Assembly: GCF_000417875.1 (NCBI RefSeq)
Contig: NW_006920874.1
Location: forward strand, 912,817 to 976,816
Origin: Pseudozyma flocculosa PF-1
Taxonomy: Eukaryota > Basidiomycota > Ustilaginomycetes > Ustilaginales > Ustilaginaceae
Direction of reading: 5' to 3'
Length of the DNA stretch: 64,000 nucleotides
Both the position numbers and the translations under genes were made by a program. Positions 11,101 through 21,174 of the stretch are shown here, piece by piece. Position 1 is the first letter of the stretch; each line of letters opens with the position of its first letter. The notes under the pieces are model-generated. The model was not told where the DNA came from, did no database searches, and saw only the letters and a program-made list of their open reading frames with translations.

Positions 11101-12314
11101 CATCCCAGCAGCAGCCGCAGTCGCAGCCGCAAGAAGTGTCCCAGGCGCCCGTGGCTGCTAGTTCGACCGGCTCGCCGCCGCCCCCGACCGACGGAGGCAG
11201 GCCGCGATTCGCTCCGCCGTCTCCGGCCAAGCCTCTGAGCGCCTATTCGTCGCCCACGCAGCCGTTTGGGTCCCTGCCGGCTCCCCAGCAGCAGTCGCAG
11301 AAGCAGCAGAGCAGCTTCGGTGGGTTCGGAAGCTCGCCGCTGACGCCGCTCAAGTTTGGCGCGCCGCCCGCGGCTGGCATCTTTGACCTACCGCCCGAGG
11401 AGAAGCCGTTCATGCCCGGCGCTCGGCCCAACGAAGGCGGCACGGCGGCGCGTGGCCATCATGCAGCGAAGTCGAAGCCGAGGTCGAGCATTGCCGTCTC
11501 GCTGCCTCCTGCCACTGCGAGGGCCGGATCGCCGGGCTCGCCCGCTGGGCCGGCCAAGGTGTCGGACTTTTTCGCCTCGCCGCCCGCGGGTGGATCGAGC
11601 GCCGCGGCCGCAGCTCCTGCCCCTGCCAAGCCTCCGGTGTTTTCCGGGTTCAAGAATGTCGGTGGCGGCTTTGGCAGCTTGGGATCTTCGACGGCGACAT
11701 CGTCGCCCGCTGCCTCTCCCGCTGGCTCTGGAACGCCGTTCTCTTTTGGCACCAAGGGGGCTTCCGCTTCGCCCGCGCCTGGCGCTGCTGGAGGAGGCTC
11801 GTCCAAGGTCGACAAGAAGGGCGGCGGCTTCAGCTTCGCGTCGCCGGCCACCAAGGCGGAGCCGGTCACGTTTGGCGGGCTGCAGCAGCCCAAGCCGGTG
11901 CCTGGCGCCGCGTCCGGAGTGGCGGGCGAGGCGGGCGAGGCGGCCGTGGCGGAGGCGGCGGCTCCATCTGGCTCGTCCCAAGGCGACGAGGCCGAGGAGA
12001 GCTACGGCCTCGAGGGCGACGAGGACGAGGACGAGGACGAGGACGATGACGACTACGAGGATGAGGACGACGACGAGGACTACGACGAAGACTACAACGA
12101 CGAGGACGAAGATGACGACGGGGAGGGCTATGAAGACGAAGGCGAGGACGGGGTCGAGGTCGAGGTGGCCGCGGGCGAGGGCGAGGCTGAGGGCGAGGGC
12201 GACGAGGAAGGCCTGTCGGCGGTCGAGGAGGAGGAAGAGGAAGAGGAGGAGGACGAGGACGAGGACGAGGACGCGGAAGGGGACGTGCCCAGCAGTGATA
12301 CGGTCAAGGCCTGA
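5147..12314 (+). CDS. NUP159: Large FG nucleoporin of the Nup159/Nup214 type (one apparent 1-bp frameshift)
   Basis: The start is the ATG at 5147 (MSMSYSEAE). The N-terminal ~400 residues look like the Nup159/Nup214 beta-propeller, the docking site for the mRNA-export helicase Dbp5. Next come more than 1,000 residues of SAFG, FSFG and GFG repeats. At 9845-9847 (CCC) the frame must shift by one base. Removing one C joins ...APAPAP to DAAAAAAGPPRG and on to the conserved GEVTEKGIQGEFLKAY segment. A 114-nt in-frame intron (10023-10136, GTGAGT...CTGCAG) follows. Exon 2 encodes a long coiled coil (RLESETGQLED..., RKTSQLVRDRMQELDEYLALL), a second FG block and a strongly acidic Glu/Asp tail. With the one-base correction the product is 2350 residues, longer than yeast Nup159 (1460). 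The protein should sit on the cytoplasmic face of the nuclear pore. The frameshift may be an assembly error. Confidence 0.88.
6575..6698 (+). repeat. 27-bp coding tandem repeat (SAFGQTSTP units)
   Basis: Four near-identical 27-bp units in the nucleoporin encode TPSAFGQTS-type FG repeats. The last copies are identical at nucleotide level (CCATCTGCGTTCGGACAG), indicating recent unit duplication. Confidence 0.9.
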
Positions 12315-13583
12315 ACACGGGCGGGCCTGTGCTCGTCCTAGAGTCGCCTCGCCTCGGCATCACCTCCCTCTCTACTCTTTCTCTGTCTCTCCCATCGCAA
12401 TGTCGGATCGAGATGTGGTCGCATCATTGTCGAATGCTGAGCCTGTGCGCTGCGCAAGGCGGACGTACGCCGTGTGACGGTCTCGAGGCAGCCACGAGCT
12501 TCGACGGCCACGGATTTCTGTCGTAATTTTTTCGCCTTTTCGCTGCGACCTTCCAGGCGGCTGGCGAATGCGACTTTGTGAGGTGGAGGTTAGCGAGCGG
12601 CCTCGCAGGTGCCCGGTGCTCGATGCGCGTGTGACGAAAATCAAATGTGGGGGAGCCAGGCGGGCTGGCTGGCTGGCTGGGTCGGTCCACCTCGACAGGA
12701 CAGGACAGGATAGCAGGCAGGCAGGCAGGCAGGCAGGCGACAAATAACAGCGACGAGGGCACTGCCCAGACGGCGTCTCGGAGCGGGCCGGCCTGGGCTA
12801 GGTGATGGCAGCGGCGTGGGTTGGTGTGACGTCCGAAAAAAACGACGAGGGGCCAGGCCCAAGCAGGGAGGGGATCAGGGTGGGGCAGCCCAGCCTAGCC
12901 TCTCAGCTGGTCGGTGCTGGCTGGCTGGCCTGCGCTTGGGTTGCATGCGTCACCCTAGCCCGGGCCGCCGCCGCACGAGCCTGCTTGGCTGGGTTGGCCT
13001 GGCCTGGCCCTGGCCTCGACCCCTTTCAGAGGTGCCCCGCTCCCTCATCCTCTCTCTGGTCGAGCACACCGACCACCTTCTCGCCCATCATCGAGCCCGT
13101 CGGAAGACACTCACGCCCGCTTCGACGTCCACCCTGCTGCCAGCCGTCCAGATACCGTCCTTTGGCTTGGGCAACGATCGCTGCTGCGACTCTGATCCAG
13201 TCACGACCCGCGCGCGGCAGCACCGGGTACGATCGCACGCCAGCCGGCGGGAAAAGGTCCGCGACCACCGACGACGTCCTAGCTCGAAGCGATTCAAAGG
13301 GCCAGCTCCGCTTCTCTCATCGCACCGCTGCCCGCACGCAACGCGGAAGTACCTGCTATCCCTCCGAGCGACGCCAGCCAGCCAGCCAGCCAGCCTCAAA
13401 TCAAACCAGGTTTGACTCTGCCTCGCCGCGCCACGCCCCGAGCCTCCTGACCTCGCCAGCGGGCTCCGCTCCCTCGTATACACACACACACACACACACA
13501 CACATACTCGACGCAGCACCTCGACCCAAGCGGCACAGGCATACCCTCCCTCTTTCTCTCGCACCCGCCGGCAAGCTTGCACC
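12315..13583. other. Intergenic region with short tandem repeats
   Basis: No credible gene in 1.27 kb. It contains TGGC units near 12660-12690, GGCA/CAGG units near 12714-12738, a TGGC/GGCC-rich block around 12900-13018, CCAG units at 13374-13396 and an (AC)n run at 13480-13504 just 80 bp before the next ATG. A CT-rich leader with CACC before the ATG follows. Confidence 0.7.
13480..13504. repeat. (AC)n microsatellite
   Basis: About 12 uninterrupted AC dinucleotides in the 5' leader or promoter of the vWA-domain gene. Confidence 0.95.
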
Positions 13584-15455
13584 ATGGCAGGCGGCGGAGT
13601 GTTTGGCATGTTTGGCGCGGCCGCCCAGCACCTCCAGAGCGACCAGGGCGGCGCCGCAGGCGCCACGGGCAATGCAGCCGGTAGCACCGCTTTCGACTGG
13701 AGCGAACCGGGCAGGACCATGGACCTCACCTTCCTGCTCGACGCCACCGGATCCATGGGCAGCTACATCAACTCGGCCACCAAAAACATCGAGACTATCT
13801 GCGAGAATGTGAGTGCCCCAGGCGGTGCCGCGACGGGTGCAAGGCTAGGCTAGGTGCAGCGGCCTCGGCTGTATCGTTCTGGTGCTGACAAGCAAGCCGC
13901 CCTTGATGCCCCGGTTTACCTCTCGACCCGCCCCACAGATCATCCACTCGGAGCAGCTCTCTGGGCCCGGCGCGCTGCGCATCGGTCTGATCGCCTACCG
14001 CGACCATCCACCACAGGACCACACCTACATTGTCAAGAACTTTGGCTTCCATACCGAGGTCGACAAGGTCAAGGAGAACCTCAAGAGCCTCTTTGCGTCC
14101 GGCGGTGGAGATGGGCCCGAGGCCGTGACGGCGGCCATGAAGGCTGCCCTCGACCTCGACTGGCGGCCCAATGCGACCAAGCTGGCCGTCCTCATTGCCG
14201 ACGCACCACCTCACGGCATCGGCGAGTACGGCGACGGCTTCTCGGACGGCTCTCCCGACGGCGAGGACCCGCTGCGTCTGGCCAGGCGGTTCGCCAAGGC
14301 CGGCATCCCGCTCTTCATGATTGCCTGCGAGCCGGCGCTCTCCGGCTACATGAACGCCACCGACTTCTACCAGGGCCTCGTCCGCATCACGGGCGCCATG
14401 CTCGTGCCCCTGACGACGGCGAGCCTGCTCAGCCACGTCATCCTCGGCCTGGCGGGCGAGGCCATGGACCTGGACCGACTGCACCGCGAGATTGGCGACG
14501 CCGTCGCCGAGCGGCTGCGCAGCCTCAGCCTCGAGGGCGGGCAGAGCAACCCGATGGACGACGTCGCGCGCGAGCTCCACGAGCGTCTGCTGCTCCGCAA
14601 CGAAAACACCAAGCAGCTTCACATCGAGAGCATCTACCGGGACTCGGAAGGTGAGCTGACAGCGGTAGGCGGGTGACATCGGCATCACTCTGCCGAGATG
14701 CTGATTCTCCTGTCCCCTCTTGCGTTGCCCCTGCAGAGTCGCGGCACAACGTCCAGATCTGGAGCTCCGCAGCGGACCTGGCCAGCGCGAGGCCACACAT
14801 CCTCAAGGTGAGTAGGCGTGTCGTGTTTCTCTGTGAAGGGGCGCCTCGACGAATCGGAACCTGACATCTTCGTCTTCTTCTCCTTTTTCTCTGCCAACCC
14901 GGACAGGTCTCTGGCTCTCGGCTGAGCGACAAGTACCTCCAGACGCGCCGGGCCGCGTCGTCATACAAGCCCTACACACCCTTCCCGCACCCTCCCAGCG
15001 CGCCAGCAGCCTCGTCGTCGAGTTCGGCCCTGTCTGCGAGCTCGCCTCCCCGCTCGGGCACGTCTGGCTCGCGGCGTGTCATTTCCGACTTTAGCGCCTT
15101 TTCGGCGTCGCCGGGAATGTCGGTGCAGGCGTCCGGGTCACCGCCTTCGCAGTCGTCGCCGACGTTTGGGGGCACGTCGCCCCGGTTCGGCGGGGCCGGG
15201 TTCGGGTACAAGGGTCCGGAGGGCTTCAGCTACCGCGGCAGGGATGCCGCCATGGACGACGACGACGAAGACGACGAGGGTGCACCTGCAAAGGACTCCA
15301 AGACGCTGCCCGTGGCCGTCGATGCGGACGGCGTGATCCAGGTCGAGGGAGAGGATGGGCAGAAGCTGGCCTACAGGCAGGGCGCCATCAGCCTCGAGCA
15401 GGTGCGGAGGCTAGCCATGCAGAGCGCGTACCGCGGCGGTCTCGCCGACAGCTAG
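13584..15455 (+). CDS. von Willebrand factor A-domain protein
   Basis: Four exons (13584-13808, 13939-14650, 14737-14807, 14907-15455) encode 518 residues. Introns are 130, 86 and 99 nt, all GT-AG, in phases 0, 1 and 0. The ATG has a good context (CACCATGGC). The vWA fold starts at residue ~48: DLTFLLDATGSMGSYI carries the MIDAS metal-binding DxTGS motif. It continues with GLIAYRDHPP and LAVLIADAPPHG, the latter holding a likely later MIDAS Asp. A helical region follows (residues ~240-330). The tail is Ser/Pro-rich with a short acidic run (DDDDEDDEG). There is no signal peptide or membrane segment, so it is probably intracellular. Proteins of this kind are common in fungi and protists, some linked to alpha-kinase-like systems, but no kinase domain is visible here. 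The molecular role is unknown. Confidence 0.88.
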
Positions 15456-16200
15456 CCGGCGCGGCCATAGTCTGGCGCAGCAAGAGAAAGCGGCGCGCGG
15501 TGAGCAATCGGAGGAAGCGAGCGGACGACGGGGGAGGGCCACGGAGGCGGCAGCAGCGTTGAGAGCGCTCGGCGGTGAGCGCAGACATGGCCCCGTGTAT
15601 CGCGAGCGGCAGAAGCAACCAAAGTCGGTGTTTGGCGCATACGGCTGTCCCCGTGCAGACACCTATCATCGCCCTTGATTCCGAAAGCCATAACCATGAC
15701 GAGCTTAGGATCTGCTCCGCTGGCGAGGCGCCGTCGCGACGTGTGCTGTTCGCGCGAGGTCCTCAGGTCCACCTGATTTCGGATCCGAAAATTCCAAGAA
15801 GAGGCCGGCCGCTGGGGTCGCCGGCCCGGATCGACGGGCGCCTGTGACAGGGCCCACGGCCCTCGCCTGGCACGCCAGGCGGCCCGTCGAGAGCCTTGCA
15901 ACAACGCCGCCCATCTCGAGGCCGTCATTCGACAACCTCTCGTCTTGTATCACAGCTCTTGCTCGTTGCTCGTGCGAGGCCGGTCTGCTGGTGTGCCCCA
16001 TCTTTGAGAACCAAGAATCGAGAGTCCCATGCTTCCATCTCAGCACAGCTCTGCTCAATCAAAGGCCCGTCGGTCGACATTCCTCGACGCTGAAGCAAGC
16101 GTGAGAGGGGATGCTCTGCGCTGCGCCACGGCCTGTACAACGCTCCTTCTCGGGTCCATCTGGGCAGAGGATTTTGCCTTTCCAATGTCTCTCGGTGGTG
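15456..16200. other. 3' flank and intergenic region
   Basis: Holds the 3' UTR of the vWA gene and sequence of ordinary CpG content. No supported gene. Open frames here are short, conflict on both strands and resemble nothing known. Confidence 0.6.
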
Positions 16201-16740
16201 CAGAGCATGCCTTGGCCTCTTTGTTGGCGCTTGAGCCTTGCAGCCTCGATGTATGGCTCACAAGAGCAGGCTCATGGTGGTATCATGAGCAATCGGCAGT
16301 GCCGCCACATCCCCTCCTGCTACTGTGGTGGTGATCAGCATCCCCTCTGCTGCTGGAGAGGAAGGTGCAAGGCTATCTGGCTGCTTCATTTGTGCAGTAT
16401 GACACCCTCTAAGAGTGAGGAGCAGACTGTGAGTCATGGACCTCACTTCAGGAAGGCAGAGCAGCGCAAGGCTCTCTGCCACTTTGGCACCAGGGGTAAG
16501 GTCGTGTTTGGCCCCTGACAGACCCATCCTTGCAGGGTTGGCCATGAGACCAGCACAGACATGGCCTGCCCAGGATAAGCTGAGGGAAAACTGGTGTGAC
16601 AAGCTCAAGGTTTGCTTCCCTGCTCTGCTCACCAGCAGGCATGCTGACACACCCATGCCAGGTCAGCAGGGCACTGAGACTACTTTGGACAGGGGAGAGT
16701 ACGTGTGGATCTTGTGCTGACTAAGCCTGAGCTTGATCCT
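16201..16740. other. CpG-depleted tract, possible decayed repeat
   Basis: By eye only about 7 CpG dinucleotides occur in 540 bp, while TpG and CpA are abundant. Flanking coding DNA has roughly that number per 60-bp line. There is no convincing ORF, terminal repeat or target-site duplication. The pattern fits an old mobile-element fragment that was cytosine-methylated and mutated (CpG to TpG/CpA). Element identity cannot be read from the sequence. Confidence 0.55.
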
Positions 16741-17110
16741 GCGATGGCGCAGCGGTGTGGAATGAGGTCCAGGTGATGGCCCCTGCACCCTCTTCCCCTG
16801 TTGGCCTCCCTCTGCAAATGGGGCAGGGGTGCATCTGTCTTCCCTTCCACCATCTCCCCCCACCTTTCCCCCCCCTCCCTTTTGCTTTCCCTCTCCGCTG
16901 TCCTTCGCAGCCCCGGCAGTTTGACCGTGCGACGCGCCGCCCCGCCGCCCTTTCGACCTCGTCCAACCCCTCTTGCACCTCAACGCAAACACCGGTGACA
17001 CTGCAGACACGGTCGCCCGCTCGCGATACCGACGGTCGTTTCCGGATGCTGTGTGGTTCTTGGTTCTGTCGGCCTCGTCGAGCAGACTCTTTCTGCTACA
17101 GCTGGCCTTG

Positions 17111-20100
17111 ATGAAGGGGCAGCGCATCTATCTCGACCTCACCTCGCCAGAACCGCCGTCGCACACGCGTCCCCAGGCGGCCCACTCGCTCCGCGCCCCG
17201 CCGGACACCGCTGCCGCCGCTGCTGCTGCTGCCGCTCCCAGATCCNNNNNNNNNNNNNNNNNNNNGTCCGCCGCCGCCCGCCCGCCGACCGCCGCCGTCG
17301 CCGCGCTCGCTGCNCGCCNCGCGCCACCNCCGCCNCCNCCCNCCCCGCCACCGCCGCCGTTGCCGCAACTTCTACCACCGCCTCGACAGCACCACCACCA
17401 CCACCACCACCACTACCACCACCACGACCGCCGCCACCATCAAACGCTCCTCTCCGGCAAGCGCCACAGACTTTTTCCTTCACCACCACAGCCTCTTCGC
17501 CGTCGGGCAGGCCCACGAAATCCTCGGCGGGCAGGGCGGCGGCGGCGCCGACGGCTAAGGTGGCCACCGCATCTACCACTGCCACCGGAATCGCCCCGCC
17601 GCCCAGTCATACCATCCCGGCTAGCACCAAAACTAGCACCAGCACCAGCACCAGCACCAGCACAAACAGCAACAGCAATGGCAAAAGCGCTCACAACTTG
17701 GCAGCCTCGTCGTCACCTTCCACTGGCTCCCGCCGCATCGGACCCAACTACTACTCCTCATCCTCTTCGCCGGCGTTAGCGCCAGCCACATCGTCTCGCC
17801 CTTCGCCCTCTCGAGCCGCCCAGCATGATCCTCTACGACCGCCTGGCAAGGCCAAGGCGCGCCGCGACGCGTTTTCGAGCACCCGCCGCTCCAATGTCGA
17901 GGTCTACGTCGAGATACCCCTCTCGCCCAGACCGCGGCTGCCCCTTTCATTGCGAAAGAGTGCCGCCGCCGCGTCGCAGAGCTCGCCAAGTCTGCTCGCC
18001 GCCGATGCGAGATCTAAAGCCAAAGCAAACGGCACGCTCAAGGCCCACGGCGACGGAGCGGCTCAGCGTGTCACGGGCGGGGGCAGCGGCAGCAGCAGCA
18101 GCAGCAGCACGGCGCCCACGAAGGCAGTGAGCGCTTTCGTCCCTCCGCCCCCGCACGGGCCGCCTGTAGCCTCAACCTCTGCACTCCCCTCAACCTCGAA
18201 GCCAATCTCGGCGCCGCCGAACGGCGTTGTCAAAGTCAAACCTTCAAAGCTCGAGCTCGCACAGCAGGCCGCGCGGGTCGTTGATACCCTGGCCATTCTG
18301 GAAGCGGCTCCCTCCACCGCGAGCAGCAGCAGTGGCAGGCGGCGAGGCGACCGCAGTGGTAACGACGCCCTGCTGCCAAGATCGTCGCCGGAGCATCGGG
18401 GGCCCCTGAACCCGGCCGATCCCTTTGGCGAGACGCGGTGGAACTCGCACAAGCGAGTGGCGCGCGGCGACGAGGCGACGTGCTCGTGGCGACTCACGGA
18501 GCAGACGATATTCACAGAAGCCAGGAGGTGTAACCGCCGCTTTGTCACGGCCGACGGCCTCGCACGGCATATTCTGGCAGAGCACCTCGAGCCGGAGAGC
18601 CAGGGCAGCTCGGCAGCGCCAAAGCCGGCAGAGCACGACGAGCTGCACACCATCTTTGGAGACGAGGACCGTGACCCGCTCGACCTGCTGCCGCCGCGTC
18701 AGGATTCGGATCCCCGGCGCTTCTGCCGCTGGGGCTCGTGCAGCAATCGACGGTATCGCGTCGAGGAGCTCGGCAGGCACGTGCTACATCACCTCGAGAC
18801 GCAGAACGGCCTCAAGCATTCCTGCCCCTTTGCCATGTGCCCCACGACGGCGCTCCTATGCTCAGAGACGGTGAGTTGTGTCGAGGAACACGGACGGCTG
18901 CGTTCCACTTGGCCTGGCTGTCGTTCTGTATCAGGAGCGCTTACAACGCCGACGAGCTACCGCCCCGACGACTCCGGCGTAGGCCCTTCAAAGCCACCTC
19001 GAGATCTACCACCGCGACCCGTGGACCGAGGCGGACCTGCGGCCCATCTTTGAGCCGCTCCGCGTCGATCGCACCGCGCTCAAACCGCCCCCGCCGCTCC
19101 CGGGTGCCGGCACGGCGGAAGAGGCGCGGCTGCTCAACCCCATCGTGACGATGCTCGGCACCAAGCAGACCATCTCGCCCGTCATGCGGCCCGGCCACGT
19201 CCGCAAGGTGGTCCCACCCCCGCCGACCGACGAAGAGTGGCCCCTGGTCAAGGAGAAGCGCAACATCCTCGGCCTGCCCGTGGAGCCGGGCGAGGAGGGC
19301 TACTGCTGGCCGTGGCCAAAGGTACTGCCCAAGCTCGAGTTCCGCCGAGAGCAGAAGCGACGCGCCAGGGAGGCTGCGGCCGCCATTGACGAGGGCTTCA
19401 TTCCTCGGCGCAGCCAGATGCGCGGTCAGCCGTTTGAGGTGGTCGACATTGAGCGGCCGCAGACCCTGGCTACGCTGCGCGGCATAGAGCAGGGTCGCCT
19501 CGCCACCCAGGCAGACATACGACGCGCCCAATCGCGGCTGGTGGGCGTCGTTCTTCCCAATGTGGAAGGGCTCACGGAGACGCTGGGCAACGCGTCGTTG
19601 CGGGCCCTCGTCATGCTCGAAGAGGAAGAGGGGCTGGAGAAGGAGACGGTGCTCAAGCCGCCCAAGGAGGATGGGACGGATACAGCATCCTCCTCAGAGC
19701 CGAGCAGCCAGCCTGCTTTGCATCCGATCCCCCTCGTCAAAGACGAGGCAAACGACGCGGAGGCGTCGGTGCAAGACGGGCCGTCAAAGTCAGGCGCGGT
19801 CGCTGGGAAACCCAGTGGGTCCGACTCTGGGAGTCAGACGCCGGTGCTCGAAAAGCAACGCGCGCCTCGTCTCCGTAGCGAAGGATCGGCCGAAGCGTCG
19901 ACGATGGTCGCAGAGGTGGTGGTGCCCATGCGCGCCACTATGGACGATCGGGTCCTCTACGTCGACCTCGACGAGCTCCCACCTCCTTCTCCTGCGGCTT
20001 CCCGGCGGCCCAAGATGGAAGAATCGATGCTCGACGGTGGCGGCATCGCCATCGGTGCTGTTGACCGCGGCATCGGTAGCAGCAGCAGCGGCAGCGGCAG

Positions 20101-20635
20101 CAGCCGGGGACGGGGCCGTGGAAGGGGACGGCCACGGGGCGGGGGCCGTGGTCGCGGACGGGGACGAGGACGAGGACGTGGACGAGGAGGGATGACGTCT
20201 CTAGCCTCGGTGCCATCACGCCAAGGCGCATCCTCTTCCATCCCCATGGCGTCGCATCGCTCTGGACCACCCGTCTTCAACGGCAACGGCAGCGGCGAGG
20301 GAAAGGAAAAGGTTGGGGTGAATGGCGCGCTGAAACGGACGCGACCGACTTTCGACCTCACCTCGTCGCGGCCCAACGTCGTCGTCTCGATCCCAGCCGC
20401 GCAGCAGCGCGCCTCGAAAAAAGTCAAGCTCGACCTCGACTTCGACCTCGACCTCCCCGATCGACCCGCCACGTCTGTCGTGGCTGCTCCTGCTCCTACC
20501 TCGGTGCGCGGAACGACAGCGGGGAACCATCAGGGATCGCTGGATACGTGGTTGACACCGCGACACCACCATCGCGGGGCAGCAGCAGCAGCCGACCTCT
20601 CTTCCCCGCTCAGCGAGGCTTCTGAACGCATCTAG
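17111..20635 (+). CDS. C2H2 zinc-finger protein, probably nuclear (interrupted by assembly gap)
   Basis: The likely start is ATG 17111 (MKGQRIYLDLTSPEPP). A 20-N gap at 17246-17265 follows and the reading frame differs after it, so the N-terminus is unresolved. Extra single Ns lie at 17314-17342. The main exon runs to 18870. A 112-nt intron (18871-18982, GTGAGT...GCGTAG) joins in phase 0 to the exon ending at 20635. The splice completes a zinc finger: CPFAMCPTTALLCSET before it and ALQSHLEIYH after it give C-x4-C-x14-H-x4-H. Two earlier finger-like units are CNRRF...H-x4-H, and CRWGSC (C-x4-C-x12-H), like the CxWxxC fingers of the GLI/ZIC/AEBP2 type. The N-terminal half is Ser/Pro/Thr low-complexity. 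The C-terminal part carries an RG/RGG-like block (~20100-20190) and a basic KKVKLDLD segment. A chromatin or transcription role is an inference. Confidence 0.72.
17246..17265. other. Assembly gap (20 N)
   Basis: A run of 20 N inside the zinc-finger gene, in GC-rich proline/alanine-coding sequence. The length is probably nominal, since the downstream reading frame is not the upstream one. Confidence 0.98.
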
Positions 20636-21174
20636 TCGTGGCTCGAGTGCGCCTGCCGCTCTCCGATATCGATCTATGTAGACTTGGATGTATTACCAGC
20701 GTGACGTTATCCTCTTTTTTTCCCCCCTTTCGGCATCGCTTCGGATGTGGTGGGTGCGACGCTGATGGCCCAGTGGCGCTGCAGCTGGATCGTCTGCGGT
20801 CGTCCTCCCGCCAACTGAAAGCCCTCTGGTTGTTCTGGTTGTGAGCAACACAAGCCAAGGACGCCTTGGTCAGTGTCTGGGCAGAGGCACCCTGGTGGGC
20901 CCTGAAGATGTGCTTGGCAGCTCATGTGCCAAGGTCGACCTAGAGCGCCGGCTCGAGATGCCGCCACCGTCGCCAGTCCAGTCCAGTCGAGTCAGATCTG
21001 CAACGCCAGGCCGACCAATCCAAGCCTGCTCCTCAAGGCCCACAGACCCGCCCGAGCAGCTTGTCAATCAAGGATCGAAGCGCGACGAAGGGCAATCTCG
21101 GGCATTCCAGTTTCTACCTCTACAGATGGATGGGAGCGACAAGATCCGAAAGGGGGGACCAGCCTGCGCGGGTT
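20636..21174. other. Convergent intergenic region
   Basis: Separates the 3' ends of the zinc-finger gene and UTP12. No gene is supported. Positions ~20821-20940 form a short CpG-poor patch (about 2 CpG in 120 bp) resembling the larger tracts at 16.2 and 48.2 kb. Confidence 0.6.

Noticed and set aside
9330..12314. A separate gene starting in the alternate frame at 9330
   Set aside because: Its first ~170 codons overlap real FG repeats of the other frame and read as Arg/Pro/Ser noise. Only the part after the frame switch is real, so one gene with a one-base shift is simpler.
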